Numbered from the stretch's first letter, positions 7,952 through 16,525 are shown. The stretch is 64,000 nucleotides of DNA from Oscillospiraceae bacterium (GCA_031265355.1 JAISCT010000019.1:1-64000); one strand, 5' to 3'. The notes: a model not told the origin generated them from the letters alone. Numbers and translations: made by a program.

Positions 7952-8026
7952 TTAGTGCCTTGTTGCCGCGAAGCGACAACAAAAAACAAGAATTGGGGTT
8001 GTGGGTTGCAGGTGCAACCCACGTTA
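7952..8026 (+). repeat. 75-bp double-hairpin interspersed repeat, copy A
   Basis: First of three near-identical intergenic copies. Hairpin 1 is GTTGCCGC-GAA-GCGACAAC (one mismatch in this copy). Hairpin 2 is the perfect TGGGTTGCA-GG-TGCAACCCA. The ends are TTAGTRCCTTG and CAACCCACGTTA. It lies between the cadC promoter and the marR promoter. The rest of the gap 7872-8173 holds those promoters only. Confidence 0.85.
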
Positions 8027-8079
8027 GTATTCTCCAAAGACCTCTTGTGAAAAATCTTACCGTACCGTCAGAAAACCTG

Positions 8080-8127
8080 TTGACAAACCAAACGGTACCG
8101 TGTATACTGTTTTCAAACGGTACCGTT
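8080..8127 (+). promoter_or_regulatory. MarR-gene promoter with two ACGGTACCGT operators
   Basis: TTGACA (8080-8085), a 17-base spacer and TATACT (8103-8108) form a strong promoter. Palindrome ACGGTACCGT lies in the spacer (8092-8101), and AACGGTACCGTT is downstream of the -10 (8116-8127). A related half-site is near 8060. The arrangement predicts autorepression by the MarR protein. Confidence 0.75.
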
Positions 8128-8173
8128 CATACAGGCGGCGCCTCACGGGGAGGCGACAGTCAGGAGGATGACA

Positions 8174-8803
8174 ATGATGAAAAGCGCGCTCTACGAGAAA
8201 TTGACGCGAATCCAATGGCTGCTTCACAAGCAACAAATCCGTGACCACCATGGCGGTCGTGTTCTGGCCGACGCCACGCGCGGACAGGGGCGGATTCTCG
8301 CCGCTCTCCAAATGAAAGACGGCATCAGCACCAAAGATTTGTCCTATTTACTCGGACTCGCGGTGTCGTCGATGAACGAGTTTCTTGGAAAATTGGAAAA
8401 AGGCGGTTACATCACCCGCGAACCGTCCGAAAAAGACAGACGCATCATACTCGTCAAACTGACCGCCAAAGGCAAAGACGAGACGCAGCCCGAACTGGCG
8501 GCGGACTTCGGCGACATCTTCGACTGCCTATCGGAAGAGGAACAAAAGACGTTCGGCGCCTATCTTGACCGCGTCATTGCCGCGCTCGAAGACAAACTCG
8601 GCTTCGACGATGCGATATTTGAGCGGTTCAAAGCGATGCTTCAGGAACACGAGAGATCGTTTGGCAGAGGTTTCTGCGGTTTTGACAAATTTGGACACGG
8701 AGGTTTTGACCGCCGTTTTGGCGGTTTCGGTCACGGGCCCGGCGGCCGCAGCCCCGGCGAGCATGGCGACGACACAAAAAAAGGAGGACACAACGATGAT
8801 TGA
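8174..8803 (+). CDS. MarR-family regulator with a Gly/His-rich C-terminal tail
   Basis: A 209-residue MarR-type winged-helix protein. The DNA-binding part is near residues 45-100 (SSMNEFLGKLEKGGYITREPSEKDRR, with the wing DRRIILVKLT). The last 45-50 residues are an unusual low-complexity tail rich in Gly, His, Phe and Arg (GFCGFDKFGHGGFDRRFGGF and onwards), which may bind metal or mediate assembly. The start at 8174 is chosen because AGGAGG (8162-8167) is 6 bases upstream; the ATG at 8168 is too close. The gene overlaps the ABC ATPase gene by 8 bases, so the regulator heads the exporter operon and probably controls it through the palindromes at 8092-8127. Confidence 0.85.
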   Translation: MMKSALYEKLTRIQWLLHKQQIRDHHGGRVLADATRGQGRILAALQMKDGISTKDLSYLLGLAVSSMNEFLGKLEKGGYITREPSEKDRRIILVKLTAKGKDETQPELAADFGDIFDCLSEEEQKTFGAYLDRVIAALEDKLGFDDAIFERFKAMLQEHERSFGRGFCGFDKFGHGGFDRRFGGFGHGPGGRSPGEHGDDTKKGGHNDD

Positions 8804-9608
8804 CAACACTAAAATCCTCACCGTCAATAACCTCGTCAAGCGTTACGACAAGGCGCGGACCAACGCGGTGGACGACATCAGCTTTTCGGTGGGAGAGGGT
8901 GAATTTTTCGCCTTCCTCGGCCCAAACGGCGCGGGCAAGACGACGACCATCTCGATTCTCACAACGACGCTCTCCAAGACGTCGGGCGATGTTCAGATTG
9001 CGGGTTACGACGTAGAAAAGCAGGCAAAAGAGGTGCGAGAGAACGTCGGGATTATTTTTCAACAGCCGAGTCTGGATCCGCAGCTCTCCGCAGAAGAAAA
9101 CATCCGTTTTCACGCCTGTCTGTACGGCGTTTACGGCTATCGCCCCACGTTTAAGCTGATGCCGAAAGCCTACCGCGAGCACGTCATGGAACTCGCGGAA
9201 ATCGTCGGCATCGCGGACGCGATTTTCAAACCGATCAAGAAGCTCTCGGGCGGTATGCAGCGCAAGCTGGAGATCATCCGCAGCCTGATCCATACGCCAA
9301 AAATCCTGTTTCTGGACGAGCCGACGCAGGGGCTCGACGCGGTTTCCCGCCGGAGCCTGTGGGAGTATATCAACAACTCGCGGCGCGAGAACGGCACGAC
9401 GGTGTTTCTCACGACACACTACATCGACGAAGCGGAGAATGTCGACAAAGTCTGCATCATCAATCGCGGCAAAGTGGCCGCCTGCTGTTCGCCGGAGGAC
9501 TTAAAGCGGACGTTGTCCTTCGACCCGACGCCCAGAGTCTGCCTGCCGACGTTGGAGGACGCCTATGTCGAATATCTGAGTAAAGCGGAAAGGAGCACCG
9601 CCTCATGA
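8796..9608 (+). CDS. ABC-2 type exporter, ATP-binding subunit (DrrA-like)
   Basis: A 270-residue ABC ATPase. Walker A GPNGAGKTT is near residues 42-50, the Q-loop is IIFQQPSLD, the signature LSGGMQRK is near 150, Walker B ILFLDEPTQGLD is near 170, and the switch His is in LTTHYIDEAE. The sequence resembles the daunorubicin-resistance (DrrA) class, which powers efflux of drugs or lipids. AAGGAGG precedes the ATG at 8796. The gene overlaps the upstream marR gene, and its stop overlaps the permease start (ATGA). The substrate is unknown; regulation by a MarR protein suggests a toxic compound. Confidence 0.9.
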   Translation: MIDNTKILTVNNLVKRYDKARTNAVDDISFSVGEGEFFAFLGPNGAGKTTTISILTTTLSKTSGDVQIAGYDVEKQAKEVRENVGIIFQQPSLDPQLSAEENIRFHACLYGVYGYRPTFKLMPKAYREHVMELAEIVGIADAIFKPIKKLSGGMQRKLEIIRSLIHTPKILFLDEPTQGLDAVSRRSLWEYINNSRRENGTTVFLTTHYIDEAENVDKVCIINRGKVAACCSPEDLKRTLSFDPTPRVCLPTLEDAYVEYLSKAERSTAS

Positions 9609-10456
9609 ATGAAGTTATACTGAAACAAGAAAATCCGATCTGTGAAACCACGCCCATGCGCCGCAAGTCAGGCTTTTCCCGTGAACTGAACGCGGTGGCC
9701 ACGATCGTGGCGCGCGGCATGCTGCTGACGCTGAAATCGCCCGGCACTCTCATCATGAGCCTGGCGATGCCCATGGTGATGATGGTGATGGTGGGCGGAA
9801 ATCTGTCGCAAAATATGGCGGGCGGTCTGGACTTTTCCTATGGGCCGTTTATGCTCATCGGTATGCTCGTTAACATGTTGTTTATGATGACCTCACAGGG
9901 GCTGAGTTCGCTCGTCGAGGACCGTGAAATCAACTTCACACAGGAGATGATGATTGCACCAGTTTCACGGTATTCCATCGTCGTCGGTACGATACTCGGT
10001 TCGGCGTTTATGGCAATCCTCTCAAGTATCGGGACATTGATTGTCGGCCTGTTCATGGGGATCCGGCTCGGCGCGGGCGGGCTGCTCGCCATACTCGCGC
10101 TGTCGCCGCTGATGTGCCTCGCGGCGGGCGCGTTCACCATGCTCCTCATTGGCACGATCAAGAACAAGAAAGCTGTGAATATGGCGATCATGCTCATCCC
10201 CATGTCACAGATGTTTCTCTCCGGCGTGATCATTCCGATTCACAATGCAAGCGGTCTGCTGCTTGTGCTGAACCGCCTCATGCCGATGACGTATTGCCTC
10301 GACCTCGTGAGAGCGGTGGTATACGCGGGCACGACCGAATACGGCAGCGTGGTGCTGTTCAACCCGGCGGTGACGTCCGCGGCGATCGTGGGTCTGACGG
10401 CTGTGTTTTTGACGGTGGGTACGTTTATGTTCGCGAGAAGCGAAACGCACAGATGA
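9605..10456 (+). CDS. ABC-2 type exporter, permease subunit
   Basis: A 283-residue membrane protein with about six transmembrane segments and a cytoplasmic N-terminus. The ABC-2 family core is seen (GMLVNMLFMMTSQGLSSLVEDRE, MSQMFLSGVIIPIHNASG, and a C-terminal hydrophobic helix). It overlaps the ATPase gene by four bases and is the last gene of the marR operon, followed by a strong terminator. With the ATPase it should form a 2+2 exporter. Confidence 0.88.
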   Translation: MNEVILKQENPICETTPMRRKSGFSRELNAVATIVARGMLLTLKSPGTLIMSLAMPMVMMVMVGGNLSQNMAGGLDFSYGPFMLIGMLVNMLFMMTSQGLSSLVEDREINFTQEMMIAPVSRYSIVVGTILGSAFMAILSSIGTLIVGLFMGIRLGAGGLLAILALSPLMCLAAGAFTMLLIGTIKNKKAVNMAIMLIPMSQMFLSGVIIPIHNASGLLLVLNRLMPMTYCLDLVRAVVYAGTTEYGSVVLFNPAVTSAAIVGLTAVFLTVGTFMFARSETHR

Positions 10457-10463
10457 TATGAGA

Positions 10464-10516
10464 AACAAGGGCGTCTCTGGGGGCTGCGATGCCGCCCCCA
10501 GAGACGCCCTTGTTTT
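10464..10516. terminator. Bidirectional terminator between convergent genes
   Basis: A perfect 21-bp stem (10464-10484 with 10494-10514) has a 9-base loop and ends in TTTT on the plus strand and AAAC/A-rich on the other side. It sits exactly between the permease stop and the stop of the convergent lipoprotein gene. Confidence 0.85.
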
Positions 10517-12605
10517 ATGCCGCGCCGGCCGGCGGCGCCGATGAGGGCGGCCGGTCGCTGGGCCTCTCGCCGTCGGGCGCGGGGCGGTTCCCGTCGGGCG
10601 GCCGGCCGCCGCCGCCCGGGAAATCGCCGCCCTGGCCGGGCATGGCCAGCAGCCGGTCAATCTGCTCGTCAGTCAGCCCCAGCGCATAGAGCTGCGCGCG
10701 CTGTTCGTCGGTCAGCACGCCGTCTTGCGCCTCACCGATGATCTCTCTCGCCTGTCGGAGCGTCTCTCGGTCCATCCCCTCCGGCAAACCGCCAAATTCG
10801 CCGCCGCCGGGCCTCTCGCCGGCTTCTCCGCCGGGCGGACGTCCGGCGCCAAAGCCGCCGCGGCCGCCGCCCGGACCAAATCCGGTCCCGCCCGAACCTG
10901 CGGTCACCGTGGTCTTTGTCCCGTCCACCGCAATCTCATAGCTCTCGCCGCTCACAATCTCCGGGGTCGAGACGGCCAACACGGCCAGCGCGTACGCCGC
11001 CCGATGGGTCAGCAGCGAGGTCCCGTCTTTCAACACCTCCACCGTGGCGCCCGCCGGGATCGACGCTGCGAGGTACACGTAGCTCTGCGTCGAATCCTCG
11101 CCAAATCCGGCGCCTGTCCCCGTGCCGCCATAGACAATGGTGCCGCCCGTCACGGTGGGTGCGCCCTCGCAGTCCAGCGCGCTGTTGTCTGCGGTGGAGT
11201 CGACGATACTGACGACCTGTCCGCCGCTGATGTGGATCGTCCCGTTGGAATCCAGGCCGTCGCCGCCCGCGTGGAGTGTGACGGCGCCGCCGCTGATGCG
11301 GATCGCGTACGCGCCGCCGCCCGCACCGAAGACGTCGCGCCCAAACCGGCCCGCCGCGTCGGTTCCCCGGCTGCTGCCCCCCGCGGCGTTGATGCCGTCG
11401 TCGGAGGCTTCCAGGGCGACGGTTCCACCCGTGATGTCCACTGTCGCGCCCTCCAGCCCCTCGTACGAGGCACCCACCTCGATCTGACCGCCGCCTATTG
11501 TCAGGCCGCCGTCGGCGTGGACGCCGTCGTCCCCTGTGCGCAGGAAGAATGTGCCGCCTCCGATCACCGCGCTGCCGTTTGTGTGCAGGCAGTCGTCGGC
11601 GCTGTCCACCTGAAATGTCCCGCCCGCGATGGTAAGATCTCCCGCCGCTTTGATCCCCTTATAGCTGTCGGATCCGTCGGCTGCCGGTTCGGCACTGTGC
11701 CCGCCGCCCGCGACAATCTCAAACTGTCCGTTCGCAATGTGGAGAGCCGTCTCGGCCTGAACGGCGTCGTGCGCCGACTCGATCACAAAGCGGCCGTCGA
11801 GCAGCGCCATCCAGCCCTTGGCGGCGTCCTCGTCGTTGTTTGTCTGAACGCCGTCGCCGCCGGCCGTGATTTGGAGCGAACCGCCATGGACGGCGACGGA
11901 GTCGCGGCCGCGCAGGCCGTGGCGGGCAGCCCGGACAACGAAGGCGCCGCCCGCCACCACGAGATCGTCCTTGGTGCCAATGCCGTTGCCAAACCCGGCG
12001 TTCACGGTCAGCGTCCCCTCGCCGTTCAGCGTCAGGTCGCATTTGCTGAAGAGAGCGGCATCCGGTTCCTCGGCCACCGTATCCGCATAAACAAACTGCG
12101 CGCCGCCGTCTGTCAGGGTGTTCTCCGTCTCCGCCGCCAGCGTCACGATCAGCTTATCGGCGGACACCGCGTAAAGCGGCGCGCCCGTCTTGTTCTCGAT
12201 CTGCACGCCGTCAAACACCAGGCGCACCGTATCCGTCTCCGCCGCCGCCACAAAAACCTGCCCGTTTGTCAGCGTTCCGCTCAGCACATACACGCCGCCG
12301 GCACTGACCGTGAGGACGTGCCCGTCGGCCGACGCGCCGGCACCGTCTACCGAGATTGTCTCCCCGTCAAAGCGAACCTGCGTGGCGGTCTCGTCCCACC
12401 CGGTCTCCGCATCCTCCGCCGCGAGCGGCGGCGCCGTTACGGCCGGCGTCACCTCCATCGACGCGGGCGCCCCCGCCGCCGGGTCGGTTTTGTCGATCCC
12501 GTCGGTTGCCTGTCCGCCGCAGCCCGCCAAGGCGGCCGCCAGCACCGCCGCCGCCAGCGTCCATCCTCCGATCTTCCAACAGACTCTCGGCCCTATCCGG
12601 TTCAT
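10515..12605 (-). CDS. Carbohydrate-binding (Cthe_2159-like) lipoprotein
   Basis: A 696-residue lipoprotein with a signal peptide ending in the lipobox LAGC (cysteine near residue 28). The body (about 70-530) is made of repeating beta-helix strands of the type GGTFxVxSxDDGI/GLxTNG, the pattern of the Cthe_2159-type carbohydrate-binding domain, a polysaccharide-lyase-like beta-helix reported to bind cellulose and pectin. The C-terminus (about 585-696) is Gly/Pro-rich with a helical segment LTDEQRAQLYALGLTDEQID. It is the last gene of a three-gene operon after the DUF4956 and VTC-domain genes, a combination that recurs in Firmicutes. A role at the cell surface is likely; the exact ligand is unknown. 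Confidence 0.8.
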   Translation of the reverse strand: MNRIGPRVCWKIGGWTLAAAVLAAALAGCGGQATDGIDKTDPAAGAPASMEVTPAVTAPPLAAEDAETGWDETATQVRFDGETISVDGAGASADGHVLTVSAGGVYVLSGTLTNGQVFVAAAETDTVRLVFDGVQIENKTGAPLYAVSADKLIVTLAAETENTLTDGGAQFVYADTVAEEPDAALFSKCDLTLNGEGTLTVNAGFGNGIGTKDDLVVAGGAFVVRAARHGLRGRDSVAVHGGSLQITAGGDGVQTNNDEDAAKGWMALLDGRFVIESAHDAVQAETALHIANGQFEIVAGGGHSAEPAADGSDSYKGIKAAGDLTIAGGTFQVDSADDCLHTNGSAVIGGGTFFLRTGDDGVHADGGLTIGGGQIEVGASYEGLEGATVDITGGTVALEASDDGINAAGGSSRGTDAAGRFGRDVFGAGGGAYAIRISGGAVTLHAGGDGLDSNGTIHISGGQVVSIVDSTADNSALDCEGAPTVTGGTIVYGGTGTGAGFGEDSTQSYVYLAASIPAGATVEVLKDGTSLLTHRAAYALAVLAVSTPEIVSGESYEIAVDGTKTTVTAGSGGTGFGPGGGRGGFGAGRPPGGEAGERPGGGEFGGLPEGMDRETLRQAREIIGEAQDGVLTDEQRAQLYALGLTDEQIDRLLAMPGQGGDFPGGGGRPPDGNRPAPDGERPSDRPPSSAPPAGAA

Positions 12606-12643
12606 CCTGTCACTCCTTTTTCAAAGTCTCAAAGTCCGCCTCT

Positions 12644-13333
12644 TCAAAAATCCGCCTCCGTCGGCGCATTCAGCACCAGCGTGATGTTCAAGTTTCCGTT
12701 GCGGCAGCGGAGCTCGTCGATGAACGCTTTCTCGCCGTGCTCCTCCTTCGTCACCACCGCGTAGTGGAGTTCGTACAAGCTCCCGAGGTCGGCGGTCCGC
12801 ACCTTTTTGAGCTGCGCCGACTGCGTATATCGCCGCAGGACGCCGTCGAAGGCGTTTTCATAGTCCAAGTCCTCGGGGATCGTGATCTTCAAAAGTTTTT
12901 CCGTCCCCCGCGGCCGCCCATACCGGCAGATCTCCAGCAGCACCATGACGGTGCAAAGCACAGCACCCACGAGCCCCGCGTACAGCAAAAAGCCCATACC
13001 GGCCGCGAGACCGACGGCCATGGCAAACAGAACATAGGTGATGTCCTTCGGATCGCCGGGCGCACTGCGAAAGCGGATGATCGAAAACGCGCCCGCCAGC
13101 GAGAAGGCTCGCGCCACATTGTTGCCCACCAGCAGGATGATGACGGTGATCACCGCCGGAAGCAACACCAGCGTCAGCGCGAAACTGGGTGAGGGCGTCC
13201 GAGCCCGGTGCGTCTTCCTATACACCACGCTGATCAGCAGTCCCACCGCGAAGGCCGTCCCCAGCGCCGCCAGAAGCCCCGGGAGCGTGGCGACCGTCTC
13301 GTTGGCCGTTCCGGAAAAGATCGTGTCAAACAT
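12644..13333 (-). CDS. DUF4956 membrane protein
   Basis: A 229-residue protein with about four N-terminal transmembrane helices (residues roughly 15-125) and a soluble C-terminal domain. The family motif NNVARAFSLAGAFSIIRFRS follows the second helix. DUF4956 proteins are repeatedly encoded beside VTC-domain polyphosphate-polymerase-like proteins, as here, where the two genes overlap by 8 bases. The function is not established; it may be the membrane partner of the VTC protein. Start ATG at 13333; the longer open frame upstream lies inside the VTC gene and is not used. Confidence 0.8.
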   Translation of the reverse strand: MFDTIFSGTANETVATLPGLLAALGTAFAVGLLISVVYRKTHRARTPSPSFALTLVLLPAVITVIILLVGNNVARAFSLAGAFSIIRFRSAPGDPKDITYVLFAMAVGLAAGMGFLLYAGLVGAVLCTVMVLLEICRYGRPRGTEKLLKITIPEDLDYENAFDGVLRRYTQSAQLKKVRTADLGSLYELHYAVVTKEEHGEKAFIDELRCRNGNLNITLVLNAPTEADF

Positions 13334-14108
13334 ACAAACCACCCGCTTTCTCCATGGACAAGATACCCGGCAACAGGTCACAATGCCCACGGTCATGCTG
13401 CCCGGCGCGCAGTCTCTCCTTATACTCTGTTCCGTACTTGGAGAAACTGACGGGATAGATCCGGGCCTCCGAGAGAAGACGGCAGAGCCAAACCGGGATG
13501 CTCTGGGCCACTTTGATCTCCATAACCCACATGCCGCCGTCCAGGAGCGGCGCGCCGTGCGTGCCCGCCTCAAGCCGCAGCGCGGTGCGCCGCGCCCGAA
13601 GGTTCGTGTCGAACGAGACCCGCAGATCGTGCCGGCCGATCCCGAAGTAGGCTCGCCGCTCGTAGGCGAGGCAGAGCATAGGCCGCAGCGCGCAGCGTTT
13701 TATCAGATACGCCGCCTCCCGCAGCACCTGCCGGTTCATCGGGGGCCGGTACGTGAGAGGTTCGCCGCGCAAAAAGGCGTACGCCTCGCCGAGCGGCAGG
13801 GCGCTGCGGCGCTTGTTGACGAGACCGCGTACTTTTTTCTTGATCTCCACATAGATCTCGTCCGCCCCCGCGGGCACGCCGTAGGCCCGGAGCCGCAGCT
13901 TCTCCTTGTACCGCGGCTTGGCCAGCGACGTGCGGATCAGACTGCTGTCGTCCGTGTCGTAGTAGAGGTTCGCTATCGTGTACAGCGCGCGCCGTCCGTT
14001 GTACGCGTCCGGCTCCATGGACCCGGCCAAACGGTCCTGCAGCCACAGGGCCGTCTGGCTATCCAACAGGTATTTGTTCTCGTAACGGTTGAAGACCTCG
14101 ACGGCCAT
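13326..14108 (-). CDS. VTC-domain (polyphosphate-polymerase-like) protein
   Basis: A 260-residue member of the VTC domain / CYTH-like tunnel fold. Typical basic and acidic tunnel residues are visible: RYENKYLL near the start, YYDT, KLRLRAYG, VEIKKKVRG, and CLAYERRAYF. The eukaryotic VTC4 homologue makes polyphosphate from ATP; bacterial versions are largely uncharacterised. The ATG at 14108 is preceded by GAGAGGG at 8 bases; the GTG nine bases earlier is too close to it. It is the first gene of the operon with DUF4956 and the carbohydrate-binding lipoprotein. Confidence 0.82.
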   Translation of the reverse strand: MAVEVFNRYENKYLLDSQTALWLQDRLAGSMEPDAYNGRRALYTIANLYYDTDDSSLIRTSLAKPRYKEKLRLRAYGVPAGADEIYVEIKKKVRGLVNKRRSALPLGEAYAFLRGEPLTYRPPMNRQVLREAAYLIKRCALRPMLCLAYERRAYFGIGRHDLRVSFDTNLRARRTALRLEAGTHGAPLLDGGMWVMEIKVAQSIPVWLCRLLSEARIYPVSFSKYGTEYKERLRAGQHDRGHCDLLPGILSMEKAGGLYV

Positions 14109-14195
14109 GCGGATCACCCTCTCTTCGCAACTGCCTTCACTCTATCCTCCGAATGTGACGCGCGTGTGAAAAACAGGGGGAATTTTCGTGAAAAA

Positions 14196-14221
14196 CGGGG
14201 GACCGCCCGGCCGGCGGCCCC
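14196..14221 (-). terminator. Terminator of the two-component operon
   Basis: GGGGG-A-CCGCC, a 5-base loop, then GGCGG-CCCCC; on the minus strand it is followed by CGTTTTTCAC. It starts 24 bases after the histidine kinase stop. Confidence 0.7.
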
Positions 14222-14244
14222 CCGATGGTTTTCATCCAAACAGC

Positions 14245-15687
14245 TCACTTTGCCATCTCAAACCAAAAGATACTCCCCGCCCCCGCGCGGCTCTCCACGC
14301 CGTACCGGGCTCCGTGGGACTCCAAAATCTCCTTCACAATGGCAAGACCCAGGCCCGTGCCGACCTTTTCGCGCCTGTGTTTCTCGGAAACGACGCGGTG
14401 ATACCTGTCCCAGATCAGCGCTCTCTCCGTTTCGGCGATCCCCGCGCCGTGGTCCTCCACCGTACAGCGGACGCGGCCGCCCAGGTCCGACAGCGTGATC
14501 GCAATCACCTTGTCCTCCCCCATGTGGTTGATGGCGTTTCCAATCAGGTTGTAGAGCACTTGCGTGAGCTTTTTCCCGTCGCCAGAAACATACTGGTCAG
14601 GTTCCACAAAAAGCCGCATCTCGCAGTCCTCGCGGTCGCACAGAGGTTCAAATTGCGCGCACACTGATCTGACCGTGTCGCTCAGGGAAAAATTGGAAAT
14701 TTTTAACGGTTCGCTGCCCGACTGCAGCACCGAGATGTCCATGATGTCGCTGACGAGCAGCGTCAGACGATCCGCCTCCCGCGCTATCACGGCCAGATGC
14801 GCCTCCCGCCGCTCCCTGTCGTCTCCCGAGATGTCGCGGATCATCTCCGCGAAGGCCTTGATCATCGTGAGCGGGGTCCGCAGATCGTGGGAGATGTTGG
14901 CAAGCAGCTCCCGGCGCAATCTCTCGGCCTTGGACAGCTCCAGCGCCGCCTCGCCTAGCGTGGCGGAGAGCGCGTCGAGCTCCGCGCAAAACCCCCGGCC
15001 AAAGCGCAGGCCAAAGTCGCCCTTCGACAGCTTCGTGGCCTGCGCGGAGATCTCCGACACGGGCTGCGAGAACTTGCGGGCGATGAAAAACGCGACGACG
15101 AGGCTGAGCAGCAGCGCCGCCGCCGTGACATAGAGAAGCTGCGTCCGCAAGATCTCCGTCGTCGCGTTGACCGGGTCGAGCGGCGTGCTGATGTAGAGGA
15201 GCGCGTCCGGCAGGCGCGCGCCGTAGATGAGCATCCGGCCCTGAAACCGGCCGCTGCTCTCCGTGTAGCTGACCCGGCCGTCCGCGCTTTGGGACAGCCG
15301 GGCCACAAACCCCGCGAAGTCGGCCGGCAGCGGGCGGAGCCACACGGCCTCTTGGCGGCCCTGACCGCCGGGCGGCGCCGCGCCGGGACCGCGCCGCCCC
15401 GAGCCGTGCTCATCGGATGTATAAAGGATCTGCCCCTGGGGATCTGTGAGGAAGACAAGGATGGCGTTGCGGAATGTCAGCCGGTCGACGGCGTCCTCAA
15501 ACCCGTCTTGCCCGTATTCGCTGAGGATCGCGTCCGCGATGGCTTTCACGTCGGCGGTCTTCATGCGTTCGTAGAAGCTCTGCAGAAAGACGATCTGCAT
15601 AAGCCAGAGCGCCGTCAGGATCGCGGCGGCGAACAAAATAAAATACAGCCACAGCTTGACGCCGATGGACTGCCGTTTACGCTTCAA
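14245..15687 (-). CDS. Sensor histidine kinase
   Basis: A 480-residue membrane kinase. It has a first transmembrane helix at about 12-32, an extracytoplasmic sensor region, a second helix near 165-190 and a HAMP linker. The HisKA box is SHDLRTPLTM with the phospho-acceptor His near residue 265. The HATPase N, G1 and G2 boxes (NLIGNAINHM, DHGAGI, GTGLGLAIVKEI) are present. The start is taken as TTG at 15687, overlapping the regulator stop (15677) by 11 bases; no ATG fits and the upstream frame lies inside the regulator gene. It should phosphorylate the adjacent OmpR-type regulator. The signal is unknown. Confidence 0.88.
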   Translation of the reverse strand: MKRKRQSIGVKLWLYFILFAAAILTALWLMQIVFLQSFYERMKTADVKAIADAILSEYGQDGFEDAVDRLTFRNAILVFLTDPQGQILYTSDEHGSGRRGPGAAPPGGQGRQEAVWLRPLPADFAGFVARLSQSADGRVSYTESSGRFQGRMLIYGARLPDALLYISTPLDPVNATTEILRTQLLYVTAAALLLSLVVAFFIARKFSQPVSEISAQATKLSKGDFGLRFGRGFCAELDALSATLGEAALELSKAERLRRELLANISHDLRTPLTMIKAFAEMIRDISGDDRERREAHLAVIAREADRLTLLVSDIMDISVLQSGSEPLKISNFSLSDTVRSVCAQFEPLCDREDCEMRLFVEPDQYVSGDGKKLTQVLYNLIGNAINHMGEDKVIAITLSDLGGRVRCTVEDHGAGIAETERALIWDRYHRVVSEKHRREKVGTGLGLAIVKEILESHGARYGVESRAGAGSIFWFEMAK

Positions 15688-16351
15688 ATTTGTATCCCAC
15701 CCCTCTGAGCGTGACGATGTGGTCGCGGTACGGTCCGAGGCGCCCGCGCAGGAGTTTGATCTGCGCGTCCACCGTGCGGTCGTCGCCGAAGAAGTCGTAG
15801 CCCCACACCGCATTCAGGAGTTTGTCCCGCGTCAGGGCAATGCCCCGGTTCGCCGCCAGGTAAACCAGCAGCTCGTACTCTTTCGGCGTCAGATCCGCCT
15901 TCCGTCCGTCGAGGCGGACCGTGCGCCCCGCCGTATCGATCTCCAGCCCGCCGAAGACAAGGCTCTCCCCTTCCCGGACCGCCGCCCGACCCCTGTGCCG
16001 GTTCACAATGACGCGGATGCGCGCCATCAATTCCTTCGGGGAGAAGGGTTTTACGACATAGTCGTCGACGCCCATCTCGAACCCAAAGAGTTTGTCATAT
16101 TCTTCTCCGCGGGCGGACAACATGAGCATTGGGATGTCCCGGCTCTTTTTGATCTCCTTGCAGGCGGAAAAACCGTCCAGTTTCGGCATCATCGCGTCCA
16201 TGATGACAATGTCGAAATCCCGCTCGCGGCAGAGTCGGACGGCTTCCCGTCCATCCTCGGCTTCAAACGCTTCGTGGCCTTCAAACGCCGCGTACTCCCG
16301 AATCACAGCGCGGATGTCCGCTTCGTCGTCGACAATCAAAATCGTATACAT
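15677..16351 (-). CDS. OmpR/PhoB-family response regulator
   Basis: A 224-residue regulator. The receiver domain has acidic pocket D8-D9, phospho-acceptor D52 (IVIMDAMMPKLDG) and a conserved Lys in VVKPFSP. The C-terminal winged helix starts near 130 (LTPKEYELLVYLAANRG, ending in RGVGYKFEA). The ATG at 16351 has a G-rich ribosome site upstream. It is the first gene of a two-component operon. Two 14-bp direct repeats at 16436-16467 upstream are candidate binding sites, because OmpR-class proteins bind direct repeats. Confidence 0.9.
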   Translation of the reverse strand: MYTILIVDDEADIRAVIREYAAFEGHEAFEAEDGREAVRLCRERDFDIVIMDAMMPKLDGFSACKEIKKSRDIPMLMLSARGEEYDKLFGFEMGVDDYVVKPFSPKELMARIRVIVNRHRGRAAVREGESLVFGGLEIDTAGRTVRLDGRKADLTPKEYELLVYLAANRGIALTRDKLLNAVWGYDFFGDDRTVDAQIKLLRGRLGPYRDHIVTLRGVGYKFEA

Positions 16352-16435
16352 ATGACCCCCTGATGACAATGGATGGTTGAGAATGCGATTTTTTACTGCT
16401 GTTTTGACGATGTATCTCATTGTACCACAGGCTGG

Positions 16436-16467
16436 CCGGTTTGTCCAAAGGGACCGGTTTGTCCAAA
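16436..16467. promoter_or_regulatory. Pair of 14-bp direct repeats between the regulator gene and prfB
   Basis: CCGGTTTGTCCAAA occurs at 16436-16449 and again at 16454-16467 (18-base period). It lies about 85 bases upstream of the response regulator start and about 30 bases upstream of the prfB -35 box. Confidence 0.5.
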
Positions 16468-16496
16468 AGAGAAGTTTCCCAGTGCGTCGATTCGAA

Positions 16497-16525
16497 TTGA
16501 CAACCGGGAGGCAGATGGGTATGAT
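16497..16525 (+). promoter_or_regulatory. Sigma-A promoter of prfB
   Basis: TTGACA (16497-16502), 17 bases, TATGAT (16520-16525), about 55 bases before the chosen start codon. Confidence 0.7.
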
